From Eretmocerus hayati (lineage: Eukaryota; Arthropoda; Insecta; Hymenoptera; Aphelinidae): DNA of 64,000 bases. The stretch lies in the NCBI GenBank assembly GCA_029851415.1, contig CM056743.1, positions 70,400,186 through 70,464,185 of the forward strand. The letters are read 5' to 3'. Shown here piece after piece: positions 1 through 11,603 of this stretch. Numbering within the stretch: position 1 is the stretch's first letter; each line of letters opens with the position of its first letter. The notes beneath the pieces are model-generated. The model did no database searches. It saw only the letters and a list, made by a program, of their open reading frames with translations, and was not told the origin of the DNA. The position numbers and the translations under genes were made by a program.

Positions 1-876
1 TGGGACTTGCTCACTTTACTCACCGAATGGGAGTACTTGAGTGCTAACGATGTATATCTGTTGCCTATCTGCATGCATACCCTTTCAATATTATCCAAGT
101 CAAACAGAACATACACTTATTTTGAATATTACTATTTATTTCTTTATACTTTTCTCGATTATTACTATTCATTACTTATACTTATCTTGATCATTACTAT
201 TTACTATTTTATTGTTATACCACTTGTAACATCTATAACAGGGCTGAATAGGGTACTACCCCAAAGCCCCAATAAATCCTATATCAATCAATCAATCAAT
301 CCTTAGTCAACTCCGCCAATGCAAGTTTGATACTGTTCGAGGTGTCTCGCCACACGGGACATATCCTCCAATTCAATAGCGGTGACTCGACGCCATTTTT
401 CTACAAACACTAGATCACTTAATCACTCCAATCAGATTCAATTTACGACACTAAAGTTTCCAGCAGTCCCCAGTGAATAACTAAACCATGATGTATCTGA
501 ATATTCTGAGCTTCGTCTGAATCGTGAATTCATTAAAATTTTCCCCGGAAGAAGAATCATAACCTCTTTACTGCACGTGTCTAGCCTTTTGCTCTAAACT
601 ACAGTACACCCATCCAAGGAGGCGAGGAACTAACGAAGCTGAGCCTCGATCAAGTCGCGTTTCGCAAAATCAGCGCAATCGGCTTGTGTGCACACACATA
701 CACATACTCGCTGAGCACATATACACGGTGGTGGTGGCTGAGCACTGCTAGTTTCAAGAATTCGAGACAAGAACTTGAATATTCAGTTTAAAATACTTGA
801 AAATTGGGTTCAAGTATCGTTTCTCGGAAATTCAGGTACATGCTGTGATTAAAAAGTCAAGAAATTTTTTACAGTG
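1..876. mobile_element. Right end of a CACTA-like DNA transposon (left end outside window)
   Basis: The sequence ends in TTTTTTACAGTG at 865-876, followed by TA. The reverse complement (CACTGTAAAAAA) matches the termini at 2763 and 28673. Just inside the end are inverted copies of TTCAAG/CTTGAA (about 750-820), which look like the subterminal repeats of CACTA/EnSpm elements. The other arm of the outer palindrome (about 57985-57995) lacks this sequence: its CCATACTTATC corresponds to the TATGG after the terminus here, so the junction at 876/877 is an insertion boundary. No transposase is visible in this part. The open frame at 797-1078 crosses the boundary and is not a gene. Confidence 0.6.
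200..301 (+). mobile_element. Possible 3' tail of a non-LTR retrotransposon
   Basis: A CCCAATAAATCC stretch with a polyadenylation-like AATAAA (about 269-275) runs into a short (AATC)n tail at 282-301. This is how some insect non-LTR retrotransposons end. No reverse transcriptase can be read upstream within the 200 bases available. The upstream open frame (7-306) is low complexity and reads as chance. A simple repeat after an unrelated 3' UTR would look the same. Confidence 0.3.
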
Positions 877-2085
877 TATGGAAAGGAATAATTACATAAA
901 GTTCAATAACTCCATCTGCTCTAATATCAGGATTTCAAACTTTGTGATTGCACGAAAAATAAATATGAGTCCAGCTTTTGAGGGTTTTGCAGATCAATTT
1001 CCTACTAGATTACGTAATATGCATTGGAATGTAATAAGATATTCTTCTGAATTTTTCCAAACCTTACGCAAATCTTAGGACGCATCGAAAGTCTGTTCTC
1101 AGTCCTCTTCTTGTAGACACGTGTTTCGTCATAGACCTACGTTTCAATATTCACGGATTCATAATCCTTCCAAATTTTTTCAAAGAACTTTCCTTTGTTG
1201 ATAGCATGTATGTATACAGACGTATTTGCTCAAGTACATAACCAAAATAGAATTACGCACAGCTTAATTGATAGATTTCATGGTTCTGACTCAGTATGAG
1301 TTCATCCGAGGTTACACAATCATAGAATGCGTTTCGATCAGTCTACCGTTAACTATACCCTTGACAAAATGACTTGCAAGGCCACGCTAGGTTTTGCGAC
1401 TTCAGGTCCTGGAATTCGTTTATGCTATCTAGCGTGGTCTTACAAATCATAATTTTAACGGTGTACCGAAGTATCGCACGTGCCCTAGAATTGCTCCATT
1501 CAACGACATTTGAATGCGAGGAAGCAGATGAAAAAGCATTCGTAATTTTGAGTAGGATAAGAGGCAAGATCTTGGATAAAGAACAACTTACGTGAGTTTC
1601 CGAGATTCCTGAATATATTTGTTGATGTGGGCAAGGAAAAGACGAGATGCACTCCACACGTGCATCGGTCTCGAAATCTACGATATCACGATCACCTTAG
1701 GGTGGCCTGGCAGTTCTGATTAATATTTTTTAGTTGTAGGTCAACACGCGTTGAATACACAGCTTCCACCACACTTAGAATAATCGTAATGTCATAGATA
1801 TCGATAATTTGTCCAACAAAACGGTCACGACTCACGTTAACTAAATTCACGAAAACTGTACCAATACTCCTAAATTCGTTCTCAAGCACGCGGCGGGAAG
1901 ACTATTATATGGGATACGATACCGAGCGGGATCGGATCATGCTCGCATGAACTAGGTTGGCCAAGAACTGACTGCCACGCTCGTCTCGACCTGATCAGAT
2001 GCGCGCGCATATCATCGCTGTGCTCTTGCCGCCAGTTTTGTCGTTTTTTCCATAAATAGAACCTTTTTTGCTTTCTCCAAAGAGG
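877..2085. repeat. Left arm of outer palindrome (partner about 54730-57995)
   Basis: This stretch reads as the reverse complement of the right-hand region. Examples are the block around 1380-1440, mirrored near 55360-55425, and the block 1890-2080, mirrored near 54740-54900. The arms are clearly diverged by substitutions and small indels. The right arm is longer because it holds a separate 2.1-kb hairpin insertion (55565-57656). Open frames in both arms are mirror images of one another and carry no recognisable domain. The arms could be long terminal inverted repeats of an old element now filled by later insertions; its ends are not in view. Confidence 0.75.
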
Positions 2086-2762
2086 AAGGTTTGTTTTCGT
2101 GACAGCAAATTTTTGATCAATTTTTCCATTCAACTGGATATTCTCTTCAACAAAAGTCTTCCTATCTAAAGAAATGCTCAGACCATTTTGTCCTTCTGGA
2201 CAAAATCTATCGATTGTAGGTAATGCTTCTTCACCCGCAATCATTCCAAACCTAATAGAGACCCATCGTTGTGGCCCTTTGTCCGTATCTGTGTGTGTTG
2301 TTTTTTTTTCGTTCACGCTTTCTCTTTTACATTTAATCTGATCAATTTTTGATCTTCTACAAAGTGTAGAGAATCATTCAGAAAAGAGCCCAGTGATTTG
2401 GCATCTCGATCCTTCCACTCTCATCCGATTTAGAGGCTGTTTAAGCGAAAATCGCTTGAATCTCGTGTTTTAATAGTAAAATATCTTTCCCCACCAAGGT
2501 CTCACGGGAATTTTGGTTACCTAGAATATACTTATTTTGACCTCATCTATGAATTCGTTGATACCGATTTTCCATTTTATCCCTGCAAACCTCAACAATC
2601 TCAGATTAATCGAAAATTTCACCAAAATTCCATTTTGATCGTCCTCAACCCAACTGTATCCAAATTTTGTCTCAACCAAACGATAGATTTCAGTGAGGAA
2701 ACCCTAGTTTAGATGCTCCAAATTCCGCTTATAAGCCCCCTCAAAAAATAACTTGAAATATA
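2086..2762 (+). repeat. Diverged repeat unit, direct copy of 47.98-48.68 kb
   Basis: The segment shares long colinear similarity, in the same orientation, with about 47980-48680. Shared features include a TTTGTCCGT...GTGTGTG stretch followed by a CGCTTTCTCTTTTAC block, and a CTCAACCAAACGATAGAT block near 2678. The copy continues at 28676 after the CACTA-like insertion, so the unit was split at 2762. No coding content is apparent. The reverse-strand open frame at 1882-2316 spans the palindrome junction and is not credible. Confidence 0.6.
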
Positions 2763-2788
2763 CACTGTAAAGAAATGTGCAACGTTTT

Positions 2789-2950
2789 TTTCAACTACGG
2801 AAGTCAAAAATGTTTCAGCCACGTAGTTGGACCGGTTTTCAACTACGTAGTTGAAATTTGTTTTAACTCAGTGGTTGAAAAATATTTCATCAACGTAGTT
2901 GAAAATTCAACTACGTATTTGGAATTCAACTGTATGAGTTGAAAAATGTC
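2789..2950. repeat. Left subterminal repeat cluster of the CACTA-like element
   Basis: At least six copies or half-copies of a TTCAACTACGTAGTTGAA-type palindrome occur in alternating orientation within 160 bases of the terminus. A matching cluster sits at 28496-28650 inside the right terminus. Repeated short motifs of this kind are where accessory transposase proteins bind in plant CACTA elements; a binding role here is inferred. Confidence 0.7.
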
Positions 2951-4044
2951 TGCGGAGAAGTTCGGAAATAGTTGCGTCCAATATGTTGGTCATGGAAGTA
3001 ACATCAATGTGTATAATTTGTTACTCTCCTCGCTTGGGTTTACTACTGTTTGTAAAGTACTAATTGAGGGGGTGGGTGGAATAAGGGCCTAAGTGCACTT
3101 AGGCCCTTCTTCCGGCCTACCGCTTTTTCGAACCCTTGAACCATGATCTATCATCCCATGAAAGTTGTTTTTCCATAAATTTCGAAAACCTCATAGATCA
3201 GGAAAAGGGCCTAAGTGCTCTTAGGCCCTTTTGTCGACTTTATGATGTGAGTTAGGCCCTTTCATCGATTGTATGATGAGAGTTAGGTCCTCTGTCCATT
3301 ATCTGAAGGCAGTCAGACCCAGCTAGATGCCTTGGATAGCTAATTGTATAGTTTTGACGGGCAAGAATAAATCTTCTAACTACGATGCTACACCATTGGA
3401 CACGAATGGTTCGCCAGTCATTTTGAAGAGAAAAGCATGACCTCACTATTTTATTAGGTTTGAGTGGGGAAAGAGCTTTCTTATTTTCCAAGGTCATCTC
3501 CGTGTCGTGCGGTATTCTAAGTAATCCTTCAAGAAGTTGAAAATCGGCGTTCCATTAGTAAAATCATGTTCCGATGGATTTCAATAAATCAATCTGATCT
3601 TTCTCGACATATCTTCAGAACTTCGACAAATAGGAGAGCAGTATTCTTATATCGACAACCTGTGATTGAGGCCTCTAAGAAAATTCATAGAAGATAAAAA
3701 TTGATTTTTAACCACGTTACCTGTAATCAAGACGTTTGTTAACCACTTCATCGTATTTGCTGGGTCATGTCACAGCGAAAACCGTTTCGAAAACTATCAG
3801 TCTTGGCCGTGGAAAGTGGTCAAAAATGCAAAAAATTATCTTTAGAACAAATTTCAATCCAGTATTTGCATCTCTTGTGCACGCGCGTCCTCTGATGTCT
3901 CTAAAAATGATTTCGATTGATAGCCGCCCGGTGTAACTCACTTCAGAATGGTCACTCGAGGAAGTCGGTTTGACGCGTTAGATCACGAGATCTAGCTGGT
4001 CCGAAAAATGAAAAACTCCGAGGTATCGAGTCCGTGAACCCGCG

Positions 4045-4235
4045 CACAGTGGGGCCAAAAAGTTCTTGAATAATGCGCCATTACGTGAATTTGCAACCAA
4101 TCGACATATGCGCAAACAGAAGACTTTTGGATGGATGAGAACAACCTCCTACGTTTGCGCATATGTCGATTGGTTGCAAATTCACGTAAAGGCGAATTAC
4201 TGAAGATTTTCTTGGCCCCACTGTGCCGCGGCCCC
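4045..4235. repeat. Inverted repeat with perfect 37-bp arms
   Basis: Bases 4081-4117 are the exact reverse complement of 4153-4189, separated by 35 bases. Weaker pairing continues outward, with CACAGTGGGGCCAA near 4047 mirrored by TTGGCCCCACTGTG near 4210. The mirrored short open frames on both strands here result from the palindrome and are not genes. Confidence 0.85.
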
Positions 4236-4819
4236 TCCGATGGACGCCAAGGATGCGAATTTTGAGTTGGATCGTTCCCAAAACGTGAACATGTGTTTTT
4301 CATGTATTTTTTGATGTAGAAACAGAATCCGTGGTCAGTTTTGTCCCCAACCTTCAGAATCATCTGGTAGGCACAAGAAAAGAGTAAGATAGGCTAAGGT
4401 AGGCTTAAGACACGAGATCAAGTAAGAAATTGATTGGGCCCCAATCACTGTGGCGCCCGAAAATCAGACTCGCAACGGGAGTCCGGAGGGTCCGGGTCAC
4501 CATACCTCACTAAACTTTTTTCACAGTCTTGTACCACCTAGAAAATGGAGAATCCAGAGTGACTCCGTCTAATGGGCCTTCTGTCCAGAGCCACAAGCAA
4601 AAACGTTAGAATTGCCCATATAGGCCCATGTCAAAAAGTCATATATATATATATTTAGAAACAGACATTTATGACGACCGATTTTACAAATACACCCACT
4701 TATGACGACATTTTCAGTTATGACGACCGGTCGTCATAACACTTACAAATATACCTACTTATGACGACCAAAATCTTCTACACCTATACATGACTTATGA
4801 CGACCAAAAACGATTGTCT

Positions 4820-5062
4820 CAGCAAACTTCTGTTATCTCCTCGACGGCCATCTCCCACGAGGGATGGTTAGTGTTTTGAACGCGAAACCACTGTCTAAGC
4901 GAACTACTGTTATCTCCTCGGCGCTTATCTCCCACGAGGGATGGTTAGTGTTTTGAACGTAAAACGAAGTCTAAGCACCCGTCTGTTATCTCCTCGGCGG
5001 TGGTCTCCCACGAGGGATGGTTAGTGTTTTGAACGCGAAACCACTGTCTAAGCGAAGATTCC
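4820..5062 (+). repeat. Three tandem copies of a 76-77-bp unit
   Basis: Each copy contains CTGTTATCTCCTCG, then TCTCCCACGAGGGATGG and TTAGTGTTTTGAACG; copies of the first block begin at 4831, 4908 and 4984. The neighbouring 4665-4805 stretch repeats TTATGACGACC. No function is evident. Confidence 0.8.
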
Positions 5063-7201
5063 TTCATACATAGCTATTTTTTGGAAAATCATAACTCCGA
5101 CAGATTGGATTTCTCACCTCATCGTTGTTTGCCTGGGGAGATTGGACACCTCCGAATTCCCCTCAAAAAATTATAACAATAAGACTCCGGAAGAGAGCTT
5201 CGTTTGGGAATTGGATCTCAGCACGAGTGTGACTACGTAAAAGGGTCTAATCACTGCAGAGAGAGGTACCCACGAAGTCACCAAGACCTCGAAGATTTTC
5301 TAAAAAAGCCCAAACAACAGGAAAATTTTGTTCGAAAAAAATCCCGAGTGCGACAGTATTGGTGAAAAGGGCCTAAGTCACCAGAAAAACTCGTTCAAAA
5401 GGGCCTAACTCCACTATCGATATCGGGATAAAGGGCCTAAGTGATGGGGTATTGGTAAAAAGGGCCTAATTTTCCACGGCAAAATTAAAAAAAAATACTC
5501 ATGGCCTGCATATCTCTTTACTACCAGTTCTGGCTATCAAATCATGTTCTTCGGCCTCCAAAAAATGTATCTTCATGCTTGCTAAGTGAATATTGAGTGA
5601 CCTCAGTTTCACACACTCAATGGAACCATCTTTCACGTGCAGAATCGATGAAAATGCATTGAGACGTTGAATCGCAATCGGATATCTTGTGTGACATACC
5701 CATAGATATGCTGATGGAATTTGGAGGCCATTGAACTTGATTCCGCATCGTCATTCAACTTTTAGTGGACCAACTATCCCAAAAATTGACTCAGAATTGG
5801 GAAGAGGGGCCTAATTACATTTTTTCGAATGGCTGTATACCTCTCAAAATCGACGGCTACCTTCCAATCCCTGTGCGGTTGTTTTGGGGATGCCAAAACC
5901 TTTGAAATAAGCCAGGTATGCGCATCGAATCATGCCACGGGCAAGTTACAATTAGTTTTTATCGTTTTTCTCGAAATGGCCATTTTTTAATTAGGCCCTT
6001 ATTCTACCCACCCCCTCAATTGTACCTTAAGATGCACGATTGCAAAAGTTCAGACGAGTGAGACTGGTGATGTAATATCATTGATCATACAGTGCTTCCA
6101 TTCTACTTGCTCATCAAAAAAAGAGTAAGTGATATCAAGAATTTAGCAGTGTCATACGGAATTATCCACAAAAAATTCGGGAGACTTTTCTCTCTATTGA
6201 CTGTAGATCCGGATACTGATTGAATACTGCGAGTGTTCAAGAAACTTCATAGTCTGGCGGCTGAAGGGGTTTCCGTAGGGGTTTTGGTGTCCCCGGATGA
6301 AACAAGGTGATTTCGACGTATTTTGATCCGCTGAATCCGAATTTCGATGGTAGAATATCGCAAATCGATGCAAAAGAAAAGTTATTAACAATTTCTGATA
6401 AACAATTGAAAATTTCTTTGAGTTGACGGGAAATTTTTTTTTGGGTTATTTCAATGATTCTACGTCGAAAAAGTCTCTTGACATTTTTCATGAATATGCA
6501 TAGTTTTCCCGGAATAAATTCATGAAATTTTGAAGAAGTCGAAATTTTCAATTTTTGAGGAACTGCAGAACAGACGTGAAAAGAAATTTTTTGATCTACC
6601 AAAGCTCAAAAGTTCTTCTATGTGTCCACTTTCAGTAAAACCAACGGAAACCCCGGAAAAATGTAACACGTCTTTGTCAGTTGACGGACAGTTTCCCATG
6701 TTTTTGTTCCCATCAATGCGTAAATTTGAGCGGTTCACACCTCGTCGTTGGCTCGTTGATGCTCACACGTTGCCTTAATCCATCCGCAGTCAACAATAGT
6801 TCCCTCGGACCACTTTTTACACTTGCTAACATCTCTTTGTACCGGGAAATCCCGGGAAATTTGTAGGATTTTCCAAATTTTCCGAGAATTTGATCTTTTA
6901 CTAGAATGAACCACCATGCTTCATTCAACTTACACATATCACTGTTATCAATGACGAGATCACTCCAAGATATATGAAAACTTCTATTGTCAAGAGATAT
7001 GCAAAATTTGATACGTGTGACTTTCCAAAGATGTGTCAATAACACACAGTACCCATCAAAGATAATGGAATATCGAAACTCGCACAAAAACATCGACTGC
7101 TCAAAAACTATTGGTCGCACGGCAATTTTGGGAAAAGCATTTTAGAGATCGGAAAAAATGGTAACTTTTCATGTACCTCAAAGAGTTTTTTTCATGTATT
7201 T

Positions 7202-7205
7202 TCCA
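7202..7205 (+). repeat. Target-site duplication TCCA, left
   Basis: TCCA directly precedes the TGTGACGG start of the 5' LTR and recurs at 24964-24967 after the 3' LTR. The opposite palindrome arm has a single TCCA at the same place. Confidence 0.93.
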
Positions 7206-8410
7206 TGTGACGGTAAAACCGTCACAGCCGTTGGAAGAATTGAGCGAATCTCTCTCGTCGTGTCTCGAACCAGCAGCCTCCCAAAAAACACGTATTTACG
7301 TAAAATACGTCTTCTTCTCGAGGTGCTGCTGTTCGAGACAACGACGATGCCGCATCCAGCACTCGATGTGGGTATGCCTGGGGGCAGGCAACCCATCCTA
7401 CACCGGTGTTGGCCGCAACCACCAGCCTATAGGAGGCTGGTGGTATTCTCCACAACAAGCATCAGCTGGTGAAGCCCAGGGCGAGCTACCCGGGCAACCT
7501 GATGCTGTTTTGCCCTTGTCGGGCCCACCACGTCACGCACATACCCCGCGGCACCACAGGAGGGGCCCGGGGCCCGTGTTACGCGGACAACGGACGCGGA
7601 AAACTTGCCGAGGCCCTCGCCCCCGGGTAAGCGAGGGCAGACGAAATGAACACGCAGAATTCTGCACTTTTGCACTAAAATGCTGTGTTTGGGGTGGGAA
7701 ATGGTAACAGCCGGTGCCCGCGGACCCCGTGCTGCACCCAAAGCCCACCCCCAACAGCTATGCACGCAATCATAAGGGCCCCATCCTGAGGGACCCTTCA
7801 CACCAGCATGCCCCGCAAAGCCACAACACCGCTGCTGTCCCGGGTGTGCCAGGGTGATGCCGCGGAGACGGTGCCGACGAGATGATGCAGGAGACCTGCC
7901 GACGATGTTGCGCACCTGGGGAAGTCACCCCAGGGCTATTTGTCATCCGGGCAGCTGCCCCATACACAAATAGCTCCTCATGCCGTGCTGCACAGCTGAT
8001 GCTAGGTTATTGGTGCATGCAACAGGTGTTGCATGCACCCGAGATGCACCAGCTCACTGCCGACACACACACACGATCGCGCACACCTAGGGGTGTTACC
8101 CACACCCGGACGAGCACGCACGATGACACCTGGCCACCCGGGTGACCCCGAGCACGACGACAACGAGGATGACGATGTGCACGCGGACTCGCGCAGACGA
8201 CACACTGCCGTGCTACTGCTGCCGGCGCGAGGGCGCTGCCAACGGGTATACCTACCTCAGGGTAGGTTATACCGCATTTTGCCGACCCGGGAGCCCTGAT
8301 GATACCCGGACATCCACCGCTGGGTGGAAAATGGTAGGCAGACGACACACACAGGCCATTATGTATGTGTGTGGACATGTAGGAGATTGCCTAGGCAGAC
8401 TGCGAGTGAA

Positions 8411-8535
8411 TATTATTGCCGTGATGACTGCCCACATAGGTATAGCGTTGCCGTGATGAGTATATATAGGTATAGCGTTGCCGTGATGAATACCTATGTA
8501 CGTATAGCGTTGCCGTGACGAGTATATACAGGTAT
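8411..8535 (+). repeat. Four 30-32-bp tandem units in the LTR
   Basis: Units carry TATAGCGTTGCCGTGATGA or a variant; copies of TATAGCG start at 8441, 8471 and 8503, preceded by a related unit at 8411. The same array is in the 3' LTR at about 23500-23625. Tandem repeats in LTRs often act as transcription control elements; here that is only a possibility. Confidence 0.8.
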
Positions 8536-9389
8536 ATGTATACTCGTGTGCTTGATTGCATAGCGTGAAAGTACGAAGAGTGGAGGCAATAGCGAGTTGC
8601 GCAGAGCCTCCACGCTCACAGATGCTTGCCGTGGGTGCGAGTGAGATAGAATAGGCAACTGGTGGAGGCCAGAAAACAGTGCCGTACCCACAGCCAAGCA
8701 GATTTCTGCCGTGAATTCTGTATCTTGCTGACGATTTGTTGCCTTGCGTTCGAACGCATAGTTCATAATTTGCCGCGCTCCAGCCACCAGAGGGCGATGT
8801 TGGCTTTTCGCGGATTTTGAGAGCCAATCAAAATTATTGCTGCCGACCAATCAGAGAGCCTCATTTATTGAGGAAGAAGAAGAGCTTTGCCGGCAGGAAG
8901 CCGGCCATTGTGCCACTTGTTGGATTGCCTCGAGAGTAACCACACGTTCTTGCGTTTCGCCTCGTGCTCCAAAGTTTTTGCCGTGAGCCCCCCAGGAGTC
9001 CAGGGTTGCTCACTCGACGTCAAGGGTCTGATATACAAATATTTGAAGGAAGTCAAGGGATTATTGCCAGGATAGTCAGGATGTCGCATCATAGCGGTGA
9101 GTGATCTTGATTTTATATTAGCAATTGGTGAATTTTCTCGCGCGTGCCTCGAGAGCCTCGTGCGCGCGCGTTAGCCATCGTCGGGCTTTGCCGAACCGGA
9201 CTCCTGGGGAGGCTGACGGTGCTGGAGTGCACCCTAACAAATCTGCCGAGACTCCAGCACACCCCAGCAGTCGCGGGCGTGTCGTGAACACCCAAATTAG
9301 GTGGGTGAAATTCGTGCCTGGGCAGATAGGCATTTTTGCCTTCGAGTCGTGAGCGTGGCGTGGGAATTGCCGCGGAGCAGCCATTTTAG

Positions 9390-9498
9390 GTACGTTTTGG
9401 AGCAGCGTGCTCGCTCTCAATTCTAGAGTCCAAGTTTTGTCAGAGTGTGCCGAGACAGTGTGCCGAATTAGTGAAGTGGATTTTCGTGTATTTTTCAG
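9390..9498 (+). promoter_or_regulatory. Possible intron in the transcribed leader of the LTR
   Basis: A donor-like AG/GTACGT at 9390 and an acceptor-like TATTTTTCAG ending at 9498 bracket 109 bases. Another donor-like GCG/GTGAGTGA lies near 9093. If transcription starts upstream, these could give spliced subgenomic RNAs, for example joined to the acceptor at 19057. Sequence context alone supports this. Confidence 0.3.
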
Positions 9499-9877
9499 GA
9501 AATCGTGAGAGACATTTGAGGACAATTCGATTTCCTAGTTATGAATTTGTAGCGAATTTTAGAGTCATTCTGCGAGTATTTTGTCGCGAAGAATTTGATA
9601 TGTAGATTGTTGTATCGACCGCGTAGAAGCAGCGTGTGCAGAATATATTGCCGAGATTATGTTATTATAAATTTGGATTGATTATTTAGTATTTGCGTTC
9701 CCTCCCCGTTTCTTGCCCCTTTAGGTGAAATTACGGTAGGTGAACGAGAGTTGCAGAGAGCAGAGTTCCTGAGATTTCGGAGTCATGTCTCCATAGCGCG
9801 AGAGAATTTGCGTCTAGGATATAAGTCCGTCTAAATATGAATGAGTGTGATAGGTGATTTCATTTGCCACGTCACAA

Positions 9878-9895
9878 TGGCGACCGTGACAGGAC
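9878..9895 (+). promoter_or_regulatory. Primer-binding site, tRNA-Arg type
   Basis: TGGCGACCGTGACAGGAC starts two bases after the LTR. TGG pairs with the CCA tail, and the rest matches, as I recall it, the 3' end of an insect tRNA-Arg of the kind that primes the 412/mdg1 group. Searching the 18-mer against insect tRNAs would settle the isotype. Confidence 0.85.
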
Positions 9896-9959
9896 ACACG
9901 CGACTTTGAAAATTTTGTACTGCGATCGTATTGCCGTAGCTCGTGCTGCCGTGATTTTT

Positions 9960-10835
9960 GGGGTTGCTCCAAAAATTCCTGGGTGCGTTTCAGCTGCGCT
10001 AGCCATCTTTGAACACACTCTTGCCGTTCTCAAAAATTTTTCAGTGGACTTTTGCCACTTTTAAAAATTTCTGAACGACTTTTGCCGTGTGTAAAAATTT
10101 TCGGAGTGCATCTTAGGCACTTGTAAAAATTTCTGAGCGTGTTCTGCCGTTCGGAAAGATTTTTGAACGCACTTTTGCCGTTCCGAAAGAATTTTCAGTG
10201 GACTTTTGCCACTTTTAAAAAATTTCTGAACGACTTTTGCCGTGTGTAAAAATTTTCTGAGTGCATCTTAGGCACTTGTGAAAATTTCGAAACGAGTTTT
10301 GACGTTCGGAAAAATTTTTGAACACACTCTTGCCGTTCTGAAAAATTTTTCAGTGGACTTTTGCCACTTTTAAAAAATTTCTGAGCGACTTTTGCCGTGT
10401 GTAAAAATTTTCTGAGTGCATCTTAGGCACTTTTGAACATTTCTGAGCGTGTTTTGCCATTCGGGAGAATTTTTGGACGCACTCTTGCCATTCTGAAAAA
10501 TTTTTCAGTGGACTTTTGCCACTTTTAAAAATTTCTGAACGACTTTTGCCGTGTGTAAAAATTTTCGGAGTGCATCTTAGGCACTTTTGAAAATTTCTGA
10601 GCGTGTCTTGCCGTTCGGAAAGATTTTTGAACGCACTCTTGCCGTTCGGACAAATTTTTCAGCGGGCTTCTGCCTCTTTTACAAATTTCTGAACGACTTT
10701 TGCCGTGTGTAAAAATTTTCTGAGTGCATCTTAGGCACTTGTGAAAATTTCTGAACGAGTTTTGACGTTCGGAAAAATTTTTAAACGCACTCTTGCCGTT
10801 CTGAAAAATTTCTGAACGATTTTTGCCAAGTTTCA
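9960..10835 (+). repeat. Higher-order repeat array in the retroelement leader (about 31-nt monomers, 155-bp period)
   Basis: The array lies between the primer site and gag. Monomers share a YTTTTGCC...AAAAATTTYTGA frame, and about five distinct monomers make one 154-155-bp unit. The monomer starting GTGGACTTTTGCCAC recurs at 10044, 10198, 10353 and 10508, and degenerately at 10662. Many monomers are self-complementary across TGCC (GTGG...CCAC, GTGC...GCAC), so the RNA would form a ladder of short hairpins. The start and stop are approximate. Confidence 0.85.
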
Positions 10836-11603
10836 GATTGTTGCGGTGCTGCTAGGAGAGCGAAGGAGTCGTCCAAGTGCGTCTGCTGGGAAAAATCGTT
10901 GGTTTTTCCGTATTCTTGCGTGCGTACGAGGCTCACCGCGTGTAGTAGTAGTGTAGTACCCTCTCTCACACCATAGTCATAGTGAAAGCGAATATTTCTC
11001 CCTGATTTGAATAGTTTGTACCCCATTTGCAGCCCTGATGCCTAGGATTTGGTAGAGTTACCCAGTCAAATCATTCCTGGTGGAACTCGAGTCTCACGTA
11101 GAGTTACCATAGCATCTTATTGCGGTTCATTGGTCCCGTAGCAAATTTCCCGGAGTCCAGGAAATTTCTCCCTGCCTGTGTACGCTGGCTTATCCTCCCT
11201 TGCATGTGTGTGAATATTTTTGAATATTGATATTTGAATATAGTTGGAATCTTGCCGAGGTTGATTTTCCTACAGCTCCTGAAGGTACCTGTTATCCTTG
11301 CCGAGGAAATTCTAAAGAATTTCTCCTGTCTCCAATCATTATTGTGGTCTCTGGCAGGGGATTTTTGGGGATTTTCTTCGGGTTTTCTTTACGAAACTTG
11401 GAAGTGACCGATTAGGGAGTTGTCGAGACTCAGTTAACTGAGTGTAGTGACGCGTGTGCATAGACTCACGGAACTTTGGGAGGGTTTGCCTTGTACTGTG
11501 GGAATACCAAGTAGCCTTAGTGGGAATAGCTGGGAATTTGACAGGATTTGAAGTTAGCTGCCGTACTTTTGCCGGGTTTTTGGACTAGTGGGTTGCGTCT
11601 GGG
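10836..11603 (+). other. Remainder of the untranslated leader
   Basis: I see no long ORF and no strong repeat between the array and the Gag ATG. Short upstream ATGs and scattered TTGCCG words are present. A packaging signal or an internal ribosome entry site would be expected in such a leader but cannot be recognised from sequence. Confidence 0.5.

Larger units (their letters stand above)
3062..6021. mobile_element. Hairpin-type element with AATTGAGGGGGTGGG termini
   Basis: The left end AATTGAGGGGGTGGGTGGAA (3062-) is mirrored by TTCTACCCACCCCCTCAATT ending at 6021. GTAC lies next to both ends (3057-3060 and 6022-6025, one extra T on the left), possibly a 4-bp target duplication. The interior repeats AAGGGCCTAAG many times (3085-3270 and 5340-5480), has a perfect 37-bp inverted repeat (4081-4189), a TTATGACGACC-rich block (4665-4805) and a triplicated 76-77-bp unit. 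No credible protein is encoded. It sits inside the CACTA-like element. Confidence 0.65.
7206..9876 (+). repeat. 5' LTR (2,671 bp)
   Basis: It begins TGTGACGGTAAAACCGTCAC, a self-complementary hairpin (7-bp stem, TAAAA loop), and ends CCACGTCACA. It is nearly identical to 22294-24963. It contains four 30-bp tandem units (8411-8535), a microsatellite-like CACACA stretch and several splice-like sites. Promoter and polyadenylation signals cannot be placed: I see no AATAAA. Open frames of 60-186 codons occur on both strands and are shared by both LTRs. They overlap in conflicting frames and match no domain, so I do not call them genes. Confidence 0.95.

Noticed and set aside
3062..6021. Protein-coding gene in the GGGCCTAA-rich segment
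   Set aside because: No frame longer than about 125 codons; those present are mirrored across the inverted repeat.
7171..8850. Many open frames of 60-190 codons on both strands in the LTR, identical in the two LTRs
   Set aside because: They overlap in conflicting frames in G+C-rich sequence, match no domain, and are identical only because the LTRs are recent copies.
9960..10835. CRISPR-like regular repeats
   Set aside because: Spacing is regular, but the repeats are contiguous degenerate monomers without unique spacers, in a eukaryotic retroelement leader.
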